A stretch of DNA of 64,000 nucleotides, from the NCBI RefSeq assembly GCF_017592545.1, contig NZ_JAGFOA010000001.1, positions 1-64,000 on the forward strand. Direction: 5' to 3'. Each line of letters begins with the position of its first letter. Position 1 is the first letter of the stretch. Source of the DNA: Microbacterium stercoris (GTDB taxonomy: Bacteria > Actinomycetota > Actinomycetes > Actinomycetales > Microbacteriaceae). Positions 20,960-28,434 of the stretch are shown here, one piece after another. The notes under the pieces were generated by a model. That model saw nothing but the letters and a program-made list of their open reading frames with translations, had not been told where the DNA came from and did no database searches. The position numbers and the translations under genes were made by a program.

Positions 20960-22076
20960 GGGCGGGCCCCTCGCGGGAGTGGTGGTCGCCGACCTCAGCC
21001 GGGTGCTGGCGGGGCCCTACTGCACGATGATGCTCGGCGACCTCGGCGCGACGGTGATCAAGGTCGAGAGTCCGCAGGGCGATGAGACCCGCACGTGGGT
21101 GCCGCCGGAGCGCGACGGATCCGGCACGTACTTCCTGTCGGTCAATCGCGACAAGCAGTCGATCGCGCTCGACTTCTCCGCGCCCGACGACCTCGCGCTG
21201 GTGCGACGCATCGTCGACCGCGCCGACGTTGTGGTGCAGAACTTCAAGCCCGGCGGGCTTGTGCGGTTCGGCCTCGACTACGAGACGCTGAGCGCCGCAC
21301 GCCCGGAGCTCGTCTACGCCTCCATCTCGGGGTTCGGATCGACGGGCGGCGCGGATCTGCCGGGCTACGACCTGCTCGCCCAGGCGGTGAGCGGCATGAT
21401 GTCGGTCACCGGATCGCCGGACGGCGAGCCGACGAAGGTGGGCGTCGCGGTCTTCGACGTGATCGCGGGGCTTCATGCCGTCACGGGCATACTCGCGGCG
21501 CTGCGCGCCCGCGACCTGACCGGCCGGGGCGATCACGTCGAGGTCAACCTGCTGTCATCGGCGCTGTCGGGCCTGGTCAACCAGGCCTCGGCATATGTCG
21601 CCGGCGGCGTGGAACCGGGGCGCCTGGGCAACGCGCATCCGTCGCTCTACCCCTACGAGCCGTTCCCCGCGCGCGACCGCGAGATCGTGATCGCGGTGGG
21701 CAACGATGCGCAGTTCGCCCGGCTCGCGGATGCCGTGGGGCTGGAACCGGATCCCTCCTGGGCCACCATGCGCGGACGCAACCTCGCGCGCGCCGACGTG
21801 CGCGCAGCCCTCATCGAGCGCCTGGCCGCGCGCGATGCCGACGAGTGGTTCGCGGTGCTGCGCGCCGCGGGCGTGCCGGCCGCGCCGATCCTGTCGATCG
21901 GCGGGGGCGTCGCCCTCGCCGAGGAGCTGGGGCTCGCGCCCGTCACCCTCGCGGGCGACGTGCCCACGATCCGCCACCCCATCGGCTTCGCGAACGCGAC
22001 CCTGCCGGATCCGGTCGCCCCTCCCGCCCTCGACGCCGACCGCGCCGCGGTGCTGGAGTGGCTGGGCGAGCAGTAG
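20943..22076 (+). CDS. CaiB/BaiF family (class III) CoA transferase
   Basis: This 377-aa class III CoA transferase moves CoA from one acyl-CoA to a free acid. The N-terminal LAGVVVADLSRVLAGPYCTMMLGDLGATVIKVE and the region around LPGYDLLAQAVSGMMS, with the family's catalytic Asp, are clear. It is coupled to the upstream dehydrogenase by a 17-nt overlap. Next to glutaryl-CoA dehydrogenase, the most economical role is glutarate activation (succinyl-CoA:glutarate CoA transferase, human SUGCT type). That assignment is context-based. Confidence 0.88.
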   Translation: MTTPPEGGPLAGVVVADLSRVLAGPYCTMMLGDLGATVIKVESPQGDETRTWVPPERDGSGTYFLSVNRDKQSIALDFSAPDDLALVRRIVDRADVVVQNFKPGGLVRFGLDYETLSAARPELVYASISGFGSTGGADLPGYDLLAQAVSGMMSVTGSPDGEPTKVGVAVFDVIAGLHAVTGILAALRARDLTGRGDHVEVNLLSSALSGLVNQASAYVAGGVEPGRLGNAHPSLYPYEPFPARDREIVIAVGNDAQFARLADAVGLEPDPSWATMRGRNLARADVRAALIERLAARDADEWFAVLRAAGVPAAPILSIGGGVALAEELGLAPVTLAGDVPTIRHPIGFANATLPDPVAPPALDADRAAVLEWLGEQ

Positions 22077-22097
22077 CCCGGGGTGGCTCGGCGCAGC

Positions 22098-22170
22098 GGC
22101 GTTGACTAGTCCCGCGCGGCGTTACTAGTCCAGGCGGGACCAGTAATCCCGCGGAAGACTAGTCAACGCC
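22098..22170. repeat. 73-bp CTAG-rich nested palindrome, copy 1
   Basis: The outer 14-bp arms GGCGTTGACTAGTC (22098-22111) and GACTAGTCAACGCC (22157-22170) are perfect. An inner hairpin with arms TACTAGTCC and GGGACCAGTA lies around AGGC. Three CTAG tetramers occur. It lies between the convergent CoA transferase and glxA-type genes. A second copy at 35268-35340 differs at 3 positions. Confidence 0.9.
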
Positions 22171-22206
22171 AGGCAGGTGGCCCGGAGTTCGTGCCACGAC
22201 CTCGGC

Positions 22207-23178
22207 TCAGGCCGCGACGGCCTCACGCACGGGGCAGGCGAACCGCGCGCGGTACGCCGTGGGGGTGAGGCCCAGCACACGGCCGAAATTCTGGCGCAGC
22301 ACGGCGGCCGATCCGAAGCCGCACTCGTCGGCGATGCGGTCGAGGCCCCACTCGGTCTGCTCGAGCAGGCGCTGGGCGTGGATGATGCGCTGGCGTGCGA
22401 GCCACGCCGCCGGCGTGGTGCCGTAGTCGGCCTTGAAGCGGCGGGCGAACGTGCGAGGCGACATGTGCGCGTGCTGCGCGAGCAGCTCGACGGTGAGGTC
22501 GCGGTGGAGGTTCTCGAGCGCCCAGTCGGCCACCGGCGCGAGCGAGAGCCCCGTCGCCTCGGGCACGGGTCGCACGATGAACTGCGCCTGGCCGCCGTCG
22601 CGCTGCGGCGCCACGACCATACGCCGCGCGATGACGTTGGTCGCCTCGGCGCCGAGCTCCTGCCGCAGCAGGTGCAGGCAGGCATCCAGGCCCGCCGCCG
22701 TGCCGGCGCTCGTGATGATCTTGCCGTCCTGCACGTAGAGCACATCCGGATCCACGTCGATCTCGGGATACATCCGCGCGAGGCGGTCGGTGTACTTCCA
22801 GTGCGTGGTCGCGCGGCGACCGTCGAGCACGCCGGCATCGGCGATCGCGAAGGCCCCGCTGCACACGCTCAGCAGCCACGCGTCACGGTCGACGGCGGCC
22901 CGGATGACATCGAGCACACGCGGGTCGACCGCGCCCCACTGCTCCTTCGGCACGGGGGCGACGACCACGAGGTCGGCTTCGTACGCGAACGAGAGGTCGA
23001 GGTCGACGTTGAGCGAGAAGCCGAGCTTGGTCGTGACCACGCCGGGCTCAGGCGTGACGACGCGGAAGTCGAAGTTCTCGATGCCGTCGTCGCTGCGATC
23101 GAGGCCGAACGCCTCACACGCCACGCCGAACTCGAACGGCGAGAAGCCGTTCTGCACGATGCACGCGACGGTCTTCAT
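22207..23178 (-). CDS. GlxA family transcriptional regulator (DJ-1/PfpI plus AraC HTH)
   Basis: This 323-aa regulator has an N-terminal DJ-1/PfpI-like domain (residues ~3-185; LLSVCSGAFAIADAGVLDGRRATTHW) and a C-terminal AraC/XylS DNA-binding domain (~225-318; MSPRTFARRFKADYGTTPAAWL and RIADECGFGSAAVLRQNF). Such proteins often control amidase, nitrilase or quaternary-ammonium catabolism. No such gene is adjacent, so its target is unknown. The start MKTVACIVQNGFSPFEFG (23178) follows AGGAGGAT. It is divergent from a 40-aa membrane protein ORF. Confidence 0.9.
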   Translation of the reverse strand: MKTVACIVQNGFSPFEFGVACEAFGLDRSDDGIENFDFRVVTPEPGVVTTKLGFSLNVDLDLSFAYEADLVVVAPVPKEQWGAVDPRVLDVIRAAVDRDAWLLSVCSGAFAIADAGVLDGRRATTHWKYTDRLARMYPEIDVDPDVLYVQDGKIITSAGTAAGLDACLHLLRQELGAEATNVIARRMVVAPQRDGGQAQFIVRPVPEATGLSLAPVADWALENLHRDLTVELLAQHAHMSPRTFARRFKADYGTTPAAWLARQRIIHAQRLLEQTEWGLDRIADECGFGSAAVLRQNFGRVLGLTPTAYRARFACPVREAVAA

Positions 23179-23252
23179 CCGGATCCTCCTGGCAGTTTTC
23201 CGATGCAATGTGTCGATCCTGCCACTGTTGGCAGGATCTTCGCAATCGCAGG

Positions 23253-23375
23253 ATGACTGCCATGATGATTCTCGTGGTGGCGCTGGTGATGTCGGCAGTC
23301 GGCGTGGGCGCGACGGTGCGCGCCCTCGCGTCGGACGGGATGCGAAGGGTGCCGACCCGGCACGCGGCGGAGTGA
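23253..23375 (+). CDS. Small single-span membrane protein (40 aa)
   Basis: A 40-codon ORF encodes MTAMMILVVALVMSAVGVGA (one membrane helix) followed by a short basic tail with DGMRRVPTR. The same layout, an N-terminal helix and a tail ending near DG-x-R-x-PTR, is familiar in tiny actinobacterial proteins of unknown function. No strong ribosome site precedes it. It sits alone between the glxA-type gene and a repeat copy. Support comes from composition and pattern only. Confidence 0.5.
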   Translation: MTAMMILVVALVMSAVGVGATVRALASDGMRRVPTRHAAE

Positions 23376-23388
23376 GGGCTCGCATCCC

Positions 23389-23428
23389 CGCTCGTCGAGC
23401 GCGGAAGGAGCGACCGGGGCGAAGCGCC
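23389..23428. repeat. Degenerate modular repeat copy at a glycosyltransferase 3' end
   Basis: It begins CGCTCGTCGAGCG and ends GAAGCGCC, matching the head and a diverged tail of the family. It abuts the stop codon of the minus-strand glycosyltransferase gene. Confidence 0.6.
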
Positions 23429-24639
23429 TAGACGCCCGTCGCGCGCCGGTAGACCTCGATCATCGCGGCGGTGCGCGACGACTGGCGGAACTTCGTCGGC
23501 ATCTGCGGATCGGGCGCCGGCGCGGTGCCGTGCTGGATGTCGGAGGCCGCCTTGCGCAGCGCCGCGGCGAGCGCGGTGATGCGCCCCGGCTCGTCATCGG
23601 CGATGGCGACGGGCCAGACGCCCGCCCCGACCTCCGCGGCGATGTCCGGATCGCTGACGACGGCGGGCGTGCCGAGGGAGGCGGCCTCGAAGGGTGTCAT
23701 GCCCTGCGTCTCGAAGCCGATCGACGTCTGCACGAGGGCGTCGGCTGCCGCGATGCGGCGCAGGGTCTCGTCGTACCCGAGCCGGCCCGCGAAGGTCACC
23801 GGCAGGCGGTGCTTGGCGACCAGGCGCTGGGCGGCCGCGAGCTGGGCTCCGCCGCCGATGATCTCGACCTCGCAGGTCACGCGCGCCTCGGCGAGTGCCT
23901 CGAGGAAGGGCAGCAGGCGCTTCTCGGGGCTCATGCGGCCGAGCCAGACGAAGCGCGGCGGCCCCGCCGTGCGCTCCGGCGCGGCTTCGGCGCGCACCCG
24001 ATCCAGCAGCTCGTCGTCGATGCCGTTCCACACGACATCCACGCTCGGGAACACGGCGTGCTGCTCGAGGCGGCGGGCGAAGTGCCCCGACGGCGCCGTC
24101 ACCGCCCGCGCGCCGAGCGCGAGCCCCCGCAGGTACGCCCATCCGTCGACGCCGGTGGCGAGTCCGCCGATCCTGCCGCGCAGCGCCCCGCGCCGCCAGG
24201 CGTTCAGCGCGCGCAGCACCAGGGCGGGGAAGGGCGCCGTCGCCTCGATGCCGACGTCGACGCGGTTGTGCATCGTGTGCACCACCGGCAGGTCGTGCCG
24301 CGCCGCAAGGCGATAGCCGAGGAACGCGCCCCAGAAGTCGGCCTGCACGTGCACCACGTCGACGGGCGGTCGCCCCGCGAGTCCGGCGTCGATGGCGCGG
24401 TCGGCACGCCGCCCGGGCCAGGTGAGCGAGTACTCGCGATCGGGGGTGATCGGAACCGACGGAAGGTCGAGGTAGGCGGGATCATCCGGATTCACGCGCG
24501 CTCGCGCCCCGTGCCGCCGCGGTGCGACGATCGTCACCGTGTGACCCGCCCACTCGAGATAGCGGCGCTGCAGGCGCATGGACACCTGGGCGCCGCCGAG
24601 CGACTCGACGTGCTGATCCGCGAAGATCACAACGTGCAT
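23428..24639 (-). CDS. Glycosyltransferase family 4 protein
   Basis: This 403-aa GT-B glycosyltransferase has an N-terminal acceptor domain starting MHVVIFADQHVESLGGAQVSM and a C-terminal nucleotide-sugar domain with RFVWLGRMSPEKRLLPFLEAL. The GT4 E-x7-E region is GFETQGMTPFEAASLGTPAVVSD. It lies 41 bp downstream of a second GT4 gene, so the two are probably one operon making a glycolipid or cell-wall glycan. Sugar and acceptor cannot be read from sequence. Confidence 0.9.
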   Translation of the reverse strand: MHVVIFADQHVESLGGAQVSMRLQRRYLEWAGHTVTIVAPRRHGARARVNPDDPAYLDLPSVPITPDREYSLTWPGRRADRAIDAGLAGRPPVDVVHVQADFWGAFLGYRLAARHDLPVVHTMHNRVDVGIEATAPFPALVLRALNAWRRGALRGRIGGLATGVDGWAYLRGLALGARAVTAPSGHFARRLEQHAVFPSVDVVWNGIDDELLDRVRAEAAPERTAGPPRFVWLGRMSPEKRLLPFLEALAEARVTCEVEIIGGGAQLAAAQRLVAKHRLPVTFAGRLGYDETLRRIAAADALVQTSIGFETQGMTPFEAASLGTPAVVSDPDIAAEVGAGVWPVAIADDEPGRITALAAALRKAASDIQHGTAPAPDPQMPTKFRQSSRTAAMIEVYRRATGV

Positions 24640-24680
24640 GACGGCAGCGGATCCGATCCTGGTCAGGTGTTTCCGGTCGC

Positions 24681-25910
24681 TTATGCGGCCGGCTTCTCGC
24701 CCCGGCCGCTCTGGAGGTCGCGGGGATCCGCACCGCGATAGAGCGCCTCGAAGGTGTCGAGCGTGCGGTTGATGTCGTGCACGAGCACGCCGTCGAGCGA
24801 GGCCTGCTGCATGCGCAGGTACTCCTCGGGGCGTGCGGTGAGCACGGTGGTGAGCTTGGCGGCGAGCTCGTCGGCGTCTCCGGGCTTGAAGAGGTAGCCG
24901 TTCTCACCGTCGTGCACGAGGTGGGGGAGCGCCACGGCGTCGGCGGCCACAACGGGCAGGCCCGAGGCCATCGCCTCCATCGTTGCGATCGACTGCAGCT
25001 CGGCGATTGACGCGATCGCGAAGACCTTGCCGGCCGTGAGCGTCGCCCGCAGGTGCTCGTCGCTCGAGCGTCCGTGCAGCACAACGCGGTCGGCGATGCC
25101 GAGCTCGACGGCCAGCTGCTCGAGCGCGGGCTCCTGGTCGCCCTGGCCCACGAGATCGAGCTTCACGTCGAGCGACGGGTCGAGCTTCGCGATCGCGCGC
25201 AGGATGACGTCGACCTGCTTCTCGGTGGTCATCCGGCCCACGAAGACGATGCGGTTCTCGCTGCGGGGCGTGAGGTCGGCCGTGTAGACCGTGCGGTCGA
25301 TGCCGCAGCTGATCGGGATCACGCCCTGGATGTCGATGGACTTCTCGAGGAAGTCGGCCGCTCGGCGCGTGGGTGTGGTGACCGCGCGCGTCATGCCGAA
25401 GGTGCGCTTGGCGTCGTCCCACGCGAGCTTGACCAGGATGCGGTTTGCCCACTCGGGCAGGGTCGTGTGGTCGAGGATGTTCTCGGGCATCACGTGGTTG
25501 GTCGCGATGACGGGGATGCCGCGCTTGCGGGCCTCACGTGCCAGCCCCCGGCCGACGACGATGTGCGACTGGATGTGGACGACGTCGGGCTTGACCCGGT
25601 CGAGCACGCGGCGCGCGTGGTGCTTCGAGCGCCACGGCCAGACGAAGCGGATCCACTCGTGCCACCACAGCCTCTGCGACGGCAGGCGATGCACCGTCAT
25701 CTGCTGGCCCTCGATGACCTCGGTGCGGCCGGGCTCGTCGGCGAAGCGGGTGTTGGGCGCCGCGACGTGCACCTCATGGCCGCGCTGCACGAGGCCCGCG
25801 GCGAGGCGCTCGGCGAAGCGCGCGGCGCCGTTGATGTCGGGCGCGAAGGTGTCGGCGCCGATCAGGACGCGCAGCGGACGACGCTGCTCGGAAGCGGGAG
25901 AGTCGGTCAC
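24681..25910 (-). CDS. Glycosyltransferase family 4 protein
   Basis: This 409-aa GT-B enzyme has RVLIGADTFAPDINGAARF at its N terminus, a C-terminal domain with RIVFVGRMTTEKQVDVILRAI, and the donor-binding SIAELQSIATMEAMASGLPVVAADA. It is close in style to actinobacterial mannosyltransferases of the PimB/MgtA type, which is only a family-level inference. A GTG start at 25910 is chosen because GAGG lies just upstream and the longer reading is unusually charged. It heads a two-gene glycosyltransferase operon. Confidence 0.9.
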   Translation of the reverse strand: MTDSPASEQRRPLRVLIGADTFAPDINGAARFAERLAAGLVQRGHEVHVAAPNTRFADEPGRTEVIEGQQMTVHRLPSQRLWWHEWIRFVWPWRSKHHARRVLDRVKPDVVHIQSHIVVGRGLAREARKRGIPVIATNHVMPENILDHTTLPEWANRILVKLAWDDAKRTFGMTRAVTTPTRRAADFLEKSIDIQGVIPISCGIDRTVYTADLTPRSENRIVFVGRMTTEKQVDVILRAIAKLDPSLDVKLDLVGQGDQEPALEQLAVELGIADRVVLHGRSSDEHLRATLTAGKVFAIASIAELQSIATMEAMASGLPVVAADAVALPHLVHDGENGYLFKPGDADELAAKLTTVLTARPEEYLRMQQASLDGVLVHDINRTLDTFEALYRGADPRDLQSGRGEKPAA

Positions 25911-26089
25911 GTTCGGCCTCACTGGTGCTGTTCGTGGCGGCACGTCGCCCCGGCGCGGGTCGGCTCGGGGGACGGGAAGTCGGAGATCCGAGCCTATCCG
26001 ACCCTCCTCCGAGGCCCCAGGAGGCATGCCGCGCCCTGTGGAGAGCGGATCCCGCCCGCTCAGCCCTGCTCGGCCCCGCTCAGCCCTGC

Positions 26090-27517
26090 TCAGCCCTGCT
26101 CAGCCCACCAGGCCAGCAGGCGGCGCTCGGCCTCCTCCTGACCGAGCACACCCTCGTCGAGGCGCAGGTCGAGCAGGAAGCGGTACGCCTGGCCGACCAC
26201 CGGGCCCGGCTTCACACCCAGCAGCTCCTGGATGCGGTTGCCATCCACCTCCGGGCGGATCGAGTCGATCTCCTCCTGCTCCCGCAGGGTGACGATCCGG
26301 GCCTCGATGTCGTCATATGCCGAAGCGAGCATGCGGGCCTTGCGCTTGTTTCGCGTGGTGACGTCGGCACGGGTCAGGATGTGCAGGCGCTCGAGCTGGT
26401 CGCCCGCGTCGCGCACGTAGCGGCGCACTGCCGAGTCGGTCCAGGCGCCCTCCGCGTAGCCGAAGAAGCGCAGGTGCAGCTCGATGAGCGTGGTGACCGC
26501 GTTGATGGTGTCGCCGTCGAAGCGCAGAGCCTGCAACCGCTTGCGGGCCATCCGCGCACCCACCGCGTCGTGGTGATGGAAGGTGACCGCACCGCCCGGC
26601 TCGAGCTTGCGGGTGCGGGGCTTGCCGATGTCGTGCAGCAGGCTGGCGAGGCGCAGCGGGATGTCGGCGCCCCGATCCGGGAACCGCGCCTTCTCGTGCC
26701 CGATCGCCTGCTCCAGCACCGTGAGCGAGTGCTCGTACACGTCCTTGTGATGGTGGTGCTCGTCGACCTCGAGACGCAGCGCCGAGACCTCGGGCAGGAA
26801 CTCCTCGATGAGGCCGGTCTCGACGAGCACGCGGATGCCGCGCACCGGATCGTCGGTGCCGAGCAGGCGCGTGAGCTCGCCCTGGATGCGCTCCGGGCTG
26901 ACGATCGAGAGGGTGCCGCGCAGCTGGGCGATGGCGTCTCGTGTGTCGTCAGCGATGTCGAAGCCGAGCTGCGACGCGAAACGTGCCGCTCGGAGCATAC
27001 GAAGCGGATCGTCGCCGAACGAGACGGCCGGATCGATGGGCGTGCGCAGAATGCCTGCGAGCAGGTCCTCGACACCGCCCGTGGGGTCGATCAGCTTCGC
27101 CTCGGGCACCTTGAGCGCCATGGCGTTGACCGTGAAGTCGCGGCGCACGAGGTCGGCCTCCAGCGAATCGCCGAATGCGACGGTGGGCTTGCGCGTTGTG
27201 CCGTCGTACTCATCCGCGCGGTAGGTGGTGATCTCGACCTGCTCGCCCTGCACTCTCGCGCCGATCGTGCCGAAGGCGCGTCCGATGTCCCAGTGCGTGC
27301 TCGAGATCGGCCGCACGATGGACAGGATCTGATCCGGCGTCGCGTTCGTGGTGAAGTCGAGGTCGTGGGTGTCGCGGCCGAGCAGGGCGTCGCGCACCGG
27401 GCCGCCCACGATCGAGAGGTCGAAGCCCGCCTCGGCGAAGGCTCGCGCCAGGGTGGAGATCACCGGCGAGGCCGCCAGCTCGCCGAGACGTGCGATTCCG
27501 GCGGCCATGTTCAGCAT
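26090..27517 (-). CDS. pcnA: CCA tRNA nucleotidyltransferase
   Basis: This 475-aa class II CCA-adding enzyme repairs and completes tRNA 3' ends. The head domain shows LSIVGGPVRDALLGRDTHDLDFTTNA, where DLD supplies the metal-binding acids and GGPVRD binds phosphate. RRDFTVNAMAL and the RRD motif region follow, then DDPLRMLRAARFASQLGF and an HD domain (LLHDIGKPRT). The start is 27517 (MLNMAAG) or 27508 (MAAG). In Actinobacteria this gene normally neighbours DUF6049 and murJ; here about 8 kb of other genes intervene. A parS site lies 45 bp upstream. Confidence 0.94.
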   Translation of the reverse strand: MLNMAAGIARLGELAASPVISTLARAFAEAGFDLSIVGGPVRDALLGRDTHDLDFTTNATPDQILSIVRPISSTHWDIGRAFGTIGARVQGEQVEITTYRADEYDGTTRKPTVAFGDSLEADLVRRDFTVNAMALKVPEAKLIDPTGGVEDLLAGILRTPIDPAVSFGDDPLRMLRAARFASQLGFDIADDTRDAIAQLRGTLSIVSPERIQGELTRLLGTDDPVRGIRVLVETGLIEEFLPEVSALRLEVDEHHHHKDVYEHSLTVLEQAIGHEKARFPDRGADIPLRLASLLHDIGKPRTRKLEPGGAVTFHHHDAVGARMARKRLQALRFDGDTINAVTTLIELHLRFFGYAEGAWTDSAVRRYVRDAGDQLERLHILTRADVTTRNKRKARMLASAYDDIEARIVTLREQEEIDSIRPEVDGNRIQELLGVKPGPVVGQAYRFLLDLRLDEGVLGQEEAERRLLAWWAEQG

Positions 27518-27561
27518 GGTCTCCAGTCTACGGAGGGTGGTCCCCACCCACCCTCGCCCGC

Positions 27562-27575
27562 GTTTCACGTGAAAC
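27562..27575. promoter_or_regulatory. parS site (ParB-binding), distal copy
   Basis: A perfect GTTTCACGTGAAAC lies in the divergent gap between pcnA and the EamA transporter gene, about 30 kb from parB. ParB binding to this 14-bp palindrome is established in many bacteria. Confidence 0.92.
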
Positions 27576-27584
27576 CATGGACGG

Positions 27585-28427
27585 ATGCTCGCCGTCGTCC
27601 TCGCCCTCGCCAGCGCGGCGGCCTATGGCGTCTCCGACTTCCTCGGCGGCCTCTTCGCCAAGCGCGACAGCGCCTGGACCATCGCCCTGTGGGGTCAGGC
27701 GGGTGCACTCGTCGCGGCGGGAGGGCTCGCGCTGTTCTTCGGCGGCGCGCCCGCCGGGGCCGATCTCCTCTGGGCCGCGGTGTCGGGCGTGGGCTCCGGC
27801 CTCGGCGGAGCCTTCCTCTACCGAGGCCTCGCGAACGGCCGGATGAGCGTCATCGCGCCGATCTCGGCCGTGATCAGCGCCGCTGTGCCGGTCGTCACGG
27901 GCGTCGTCACGGGGGAGCGCCCGTCGGGGCTGACCTGGGTCGGGATCGTCGTGGGGCTCGTCGCGATCTGGCTGGTCGCGCGCGCCCCGGATCCCTCGGG
28001 CGCGCCGCGCGAGGGAACGGGGGCGTCGATCCGCGACGGTCTTCTCGCGGGCGCGGGCTTCGGCACCTCGTTCGCGGCGATCGGTCAGATCCGCGACGAG
28101 GCGGGGCTGTGGCCGAACGCCGCGAGCATGGTGGTCGCGATCGTGGTGCTGCTGGGCGCCGTGCTGCTGGTGCGTGCGCGCATCCTGCTTCCCCCACGCC
28201 GGGCGCTGGTGGCGATGACGCCCGGAGTGCTCAGCGCCGCGGCGCTGGCGTTCTTCCTCTTCGCGAGCCAGGCGGGGCTCCTCACCGTGGTGTCGGTGAT
28301 CTCGTCGCTCTACCCGGCCAGCACTCTGGTGCTCGCCGCCCTCGTGCTGCGGGAGCGAATCCTTCCGGGCCAGGCGGTCGGGCTCGCCGCCTGCGCGGTG
28401 GCCGTCGGTCTGGTGGCCGCCGGATAG
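27585..28427 (+). CDS. EamA/DMT family transporter
   Basis: This 280-aa inner-membrane protein has nine or ten hydrophobic helices in two related halves (SAAAYGVSDFLGGLFAKRDS at the N terminus; VISSLYPASTLVLAALVLRE near the C terminus). The second-half motif, a new export partner followed by LRERILPGQAVGLAACAVAVGLVAAG, is typical of EamA drug/metabolite exporters. It is divergent from pcnA, with parS between them. The substrate is unknown. Confidence 0.88.
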   Translation: MLAVVLALASAAAYGVSDFLGGLFAKRDSAWTIALWGQAGALVAAGGLALFFGGAPAGADLLWAAVSGVGSGLGGAFLYRGLANGRMSVIAPISAVISAAVPVVTGVVTGERPSGLTWVGIVVGLVAIWLVARAPDPSGAPREGTGASIRDGLLAGAGFGTSFAAIGQIRDEAGLWPNAASMVVAIVVLLGAVLLVRARILLPPRRALVAMTPGVLSAAALAFFLFASQAGLLTVVSVISSLYPASTLVLAALVLRERILPGQAVGLAACAVAVGLVAAG

Positions 28428-28434
28428 GCGCCCG

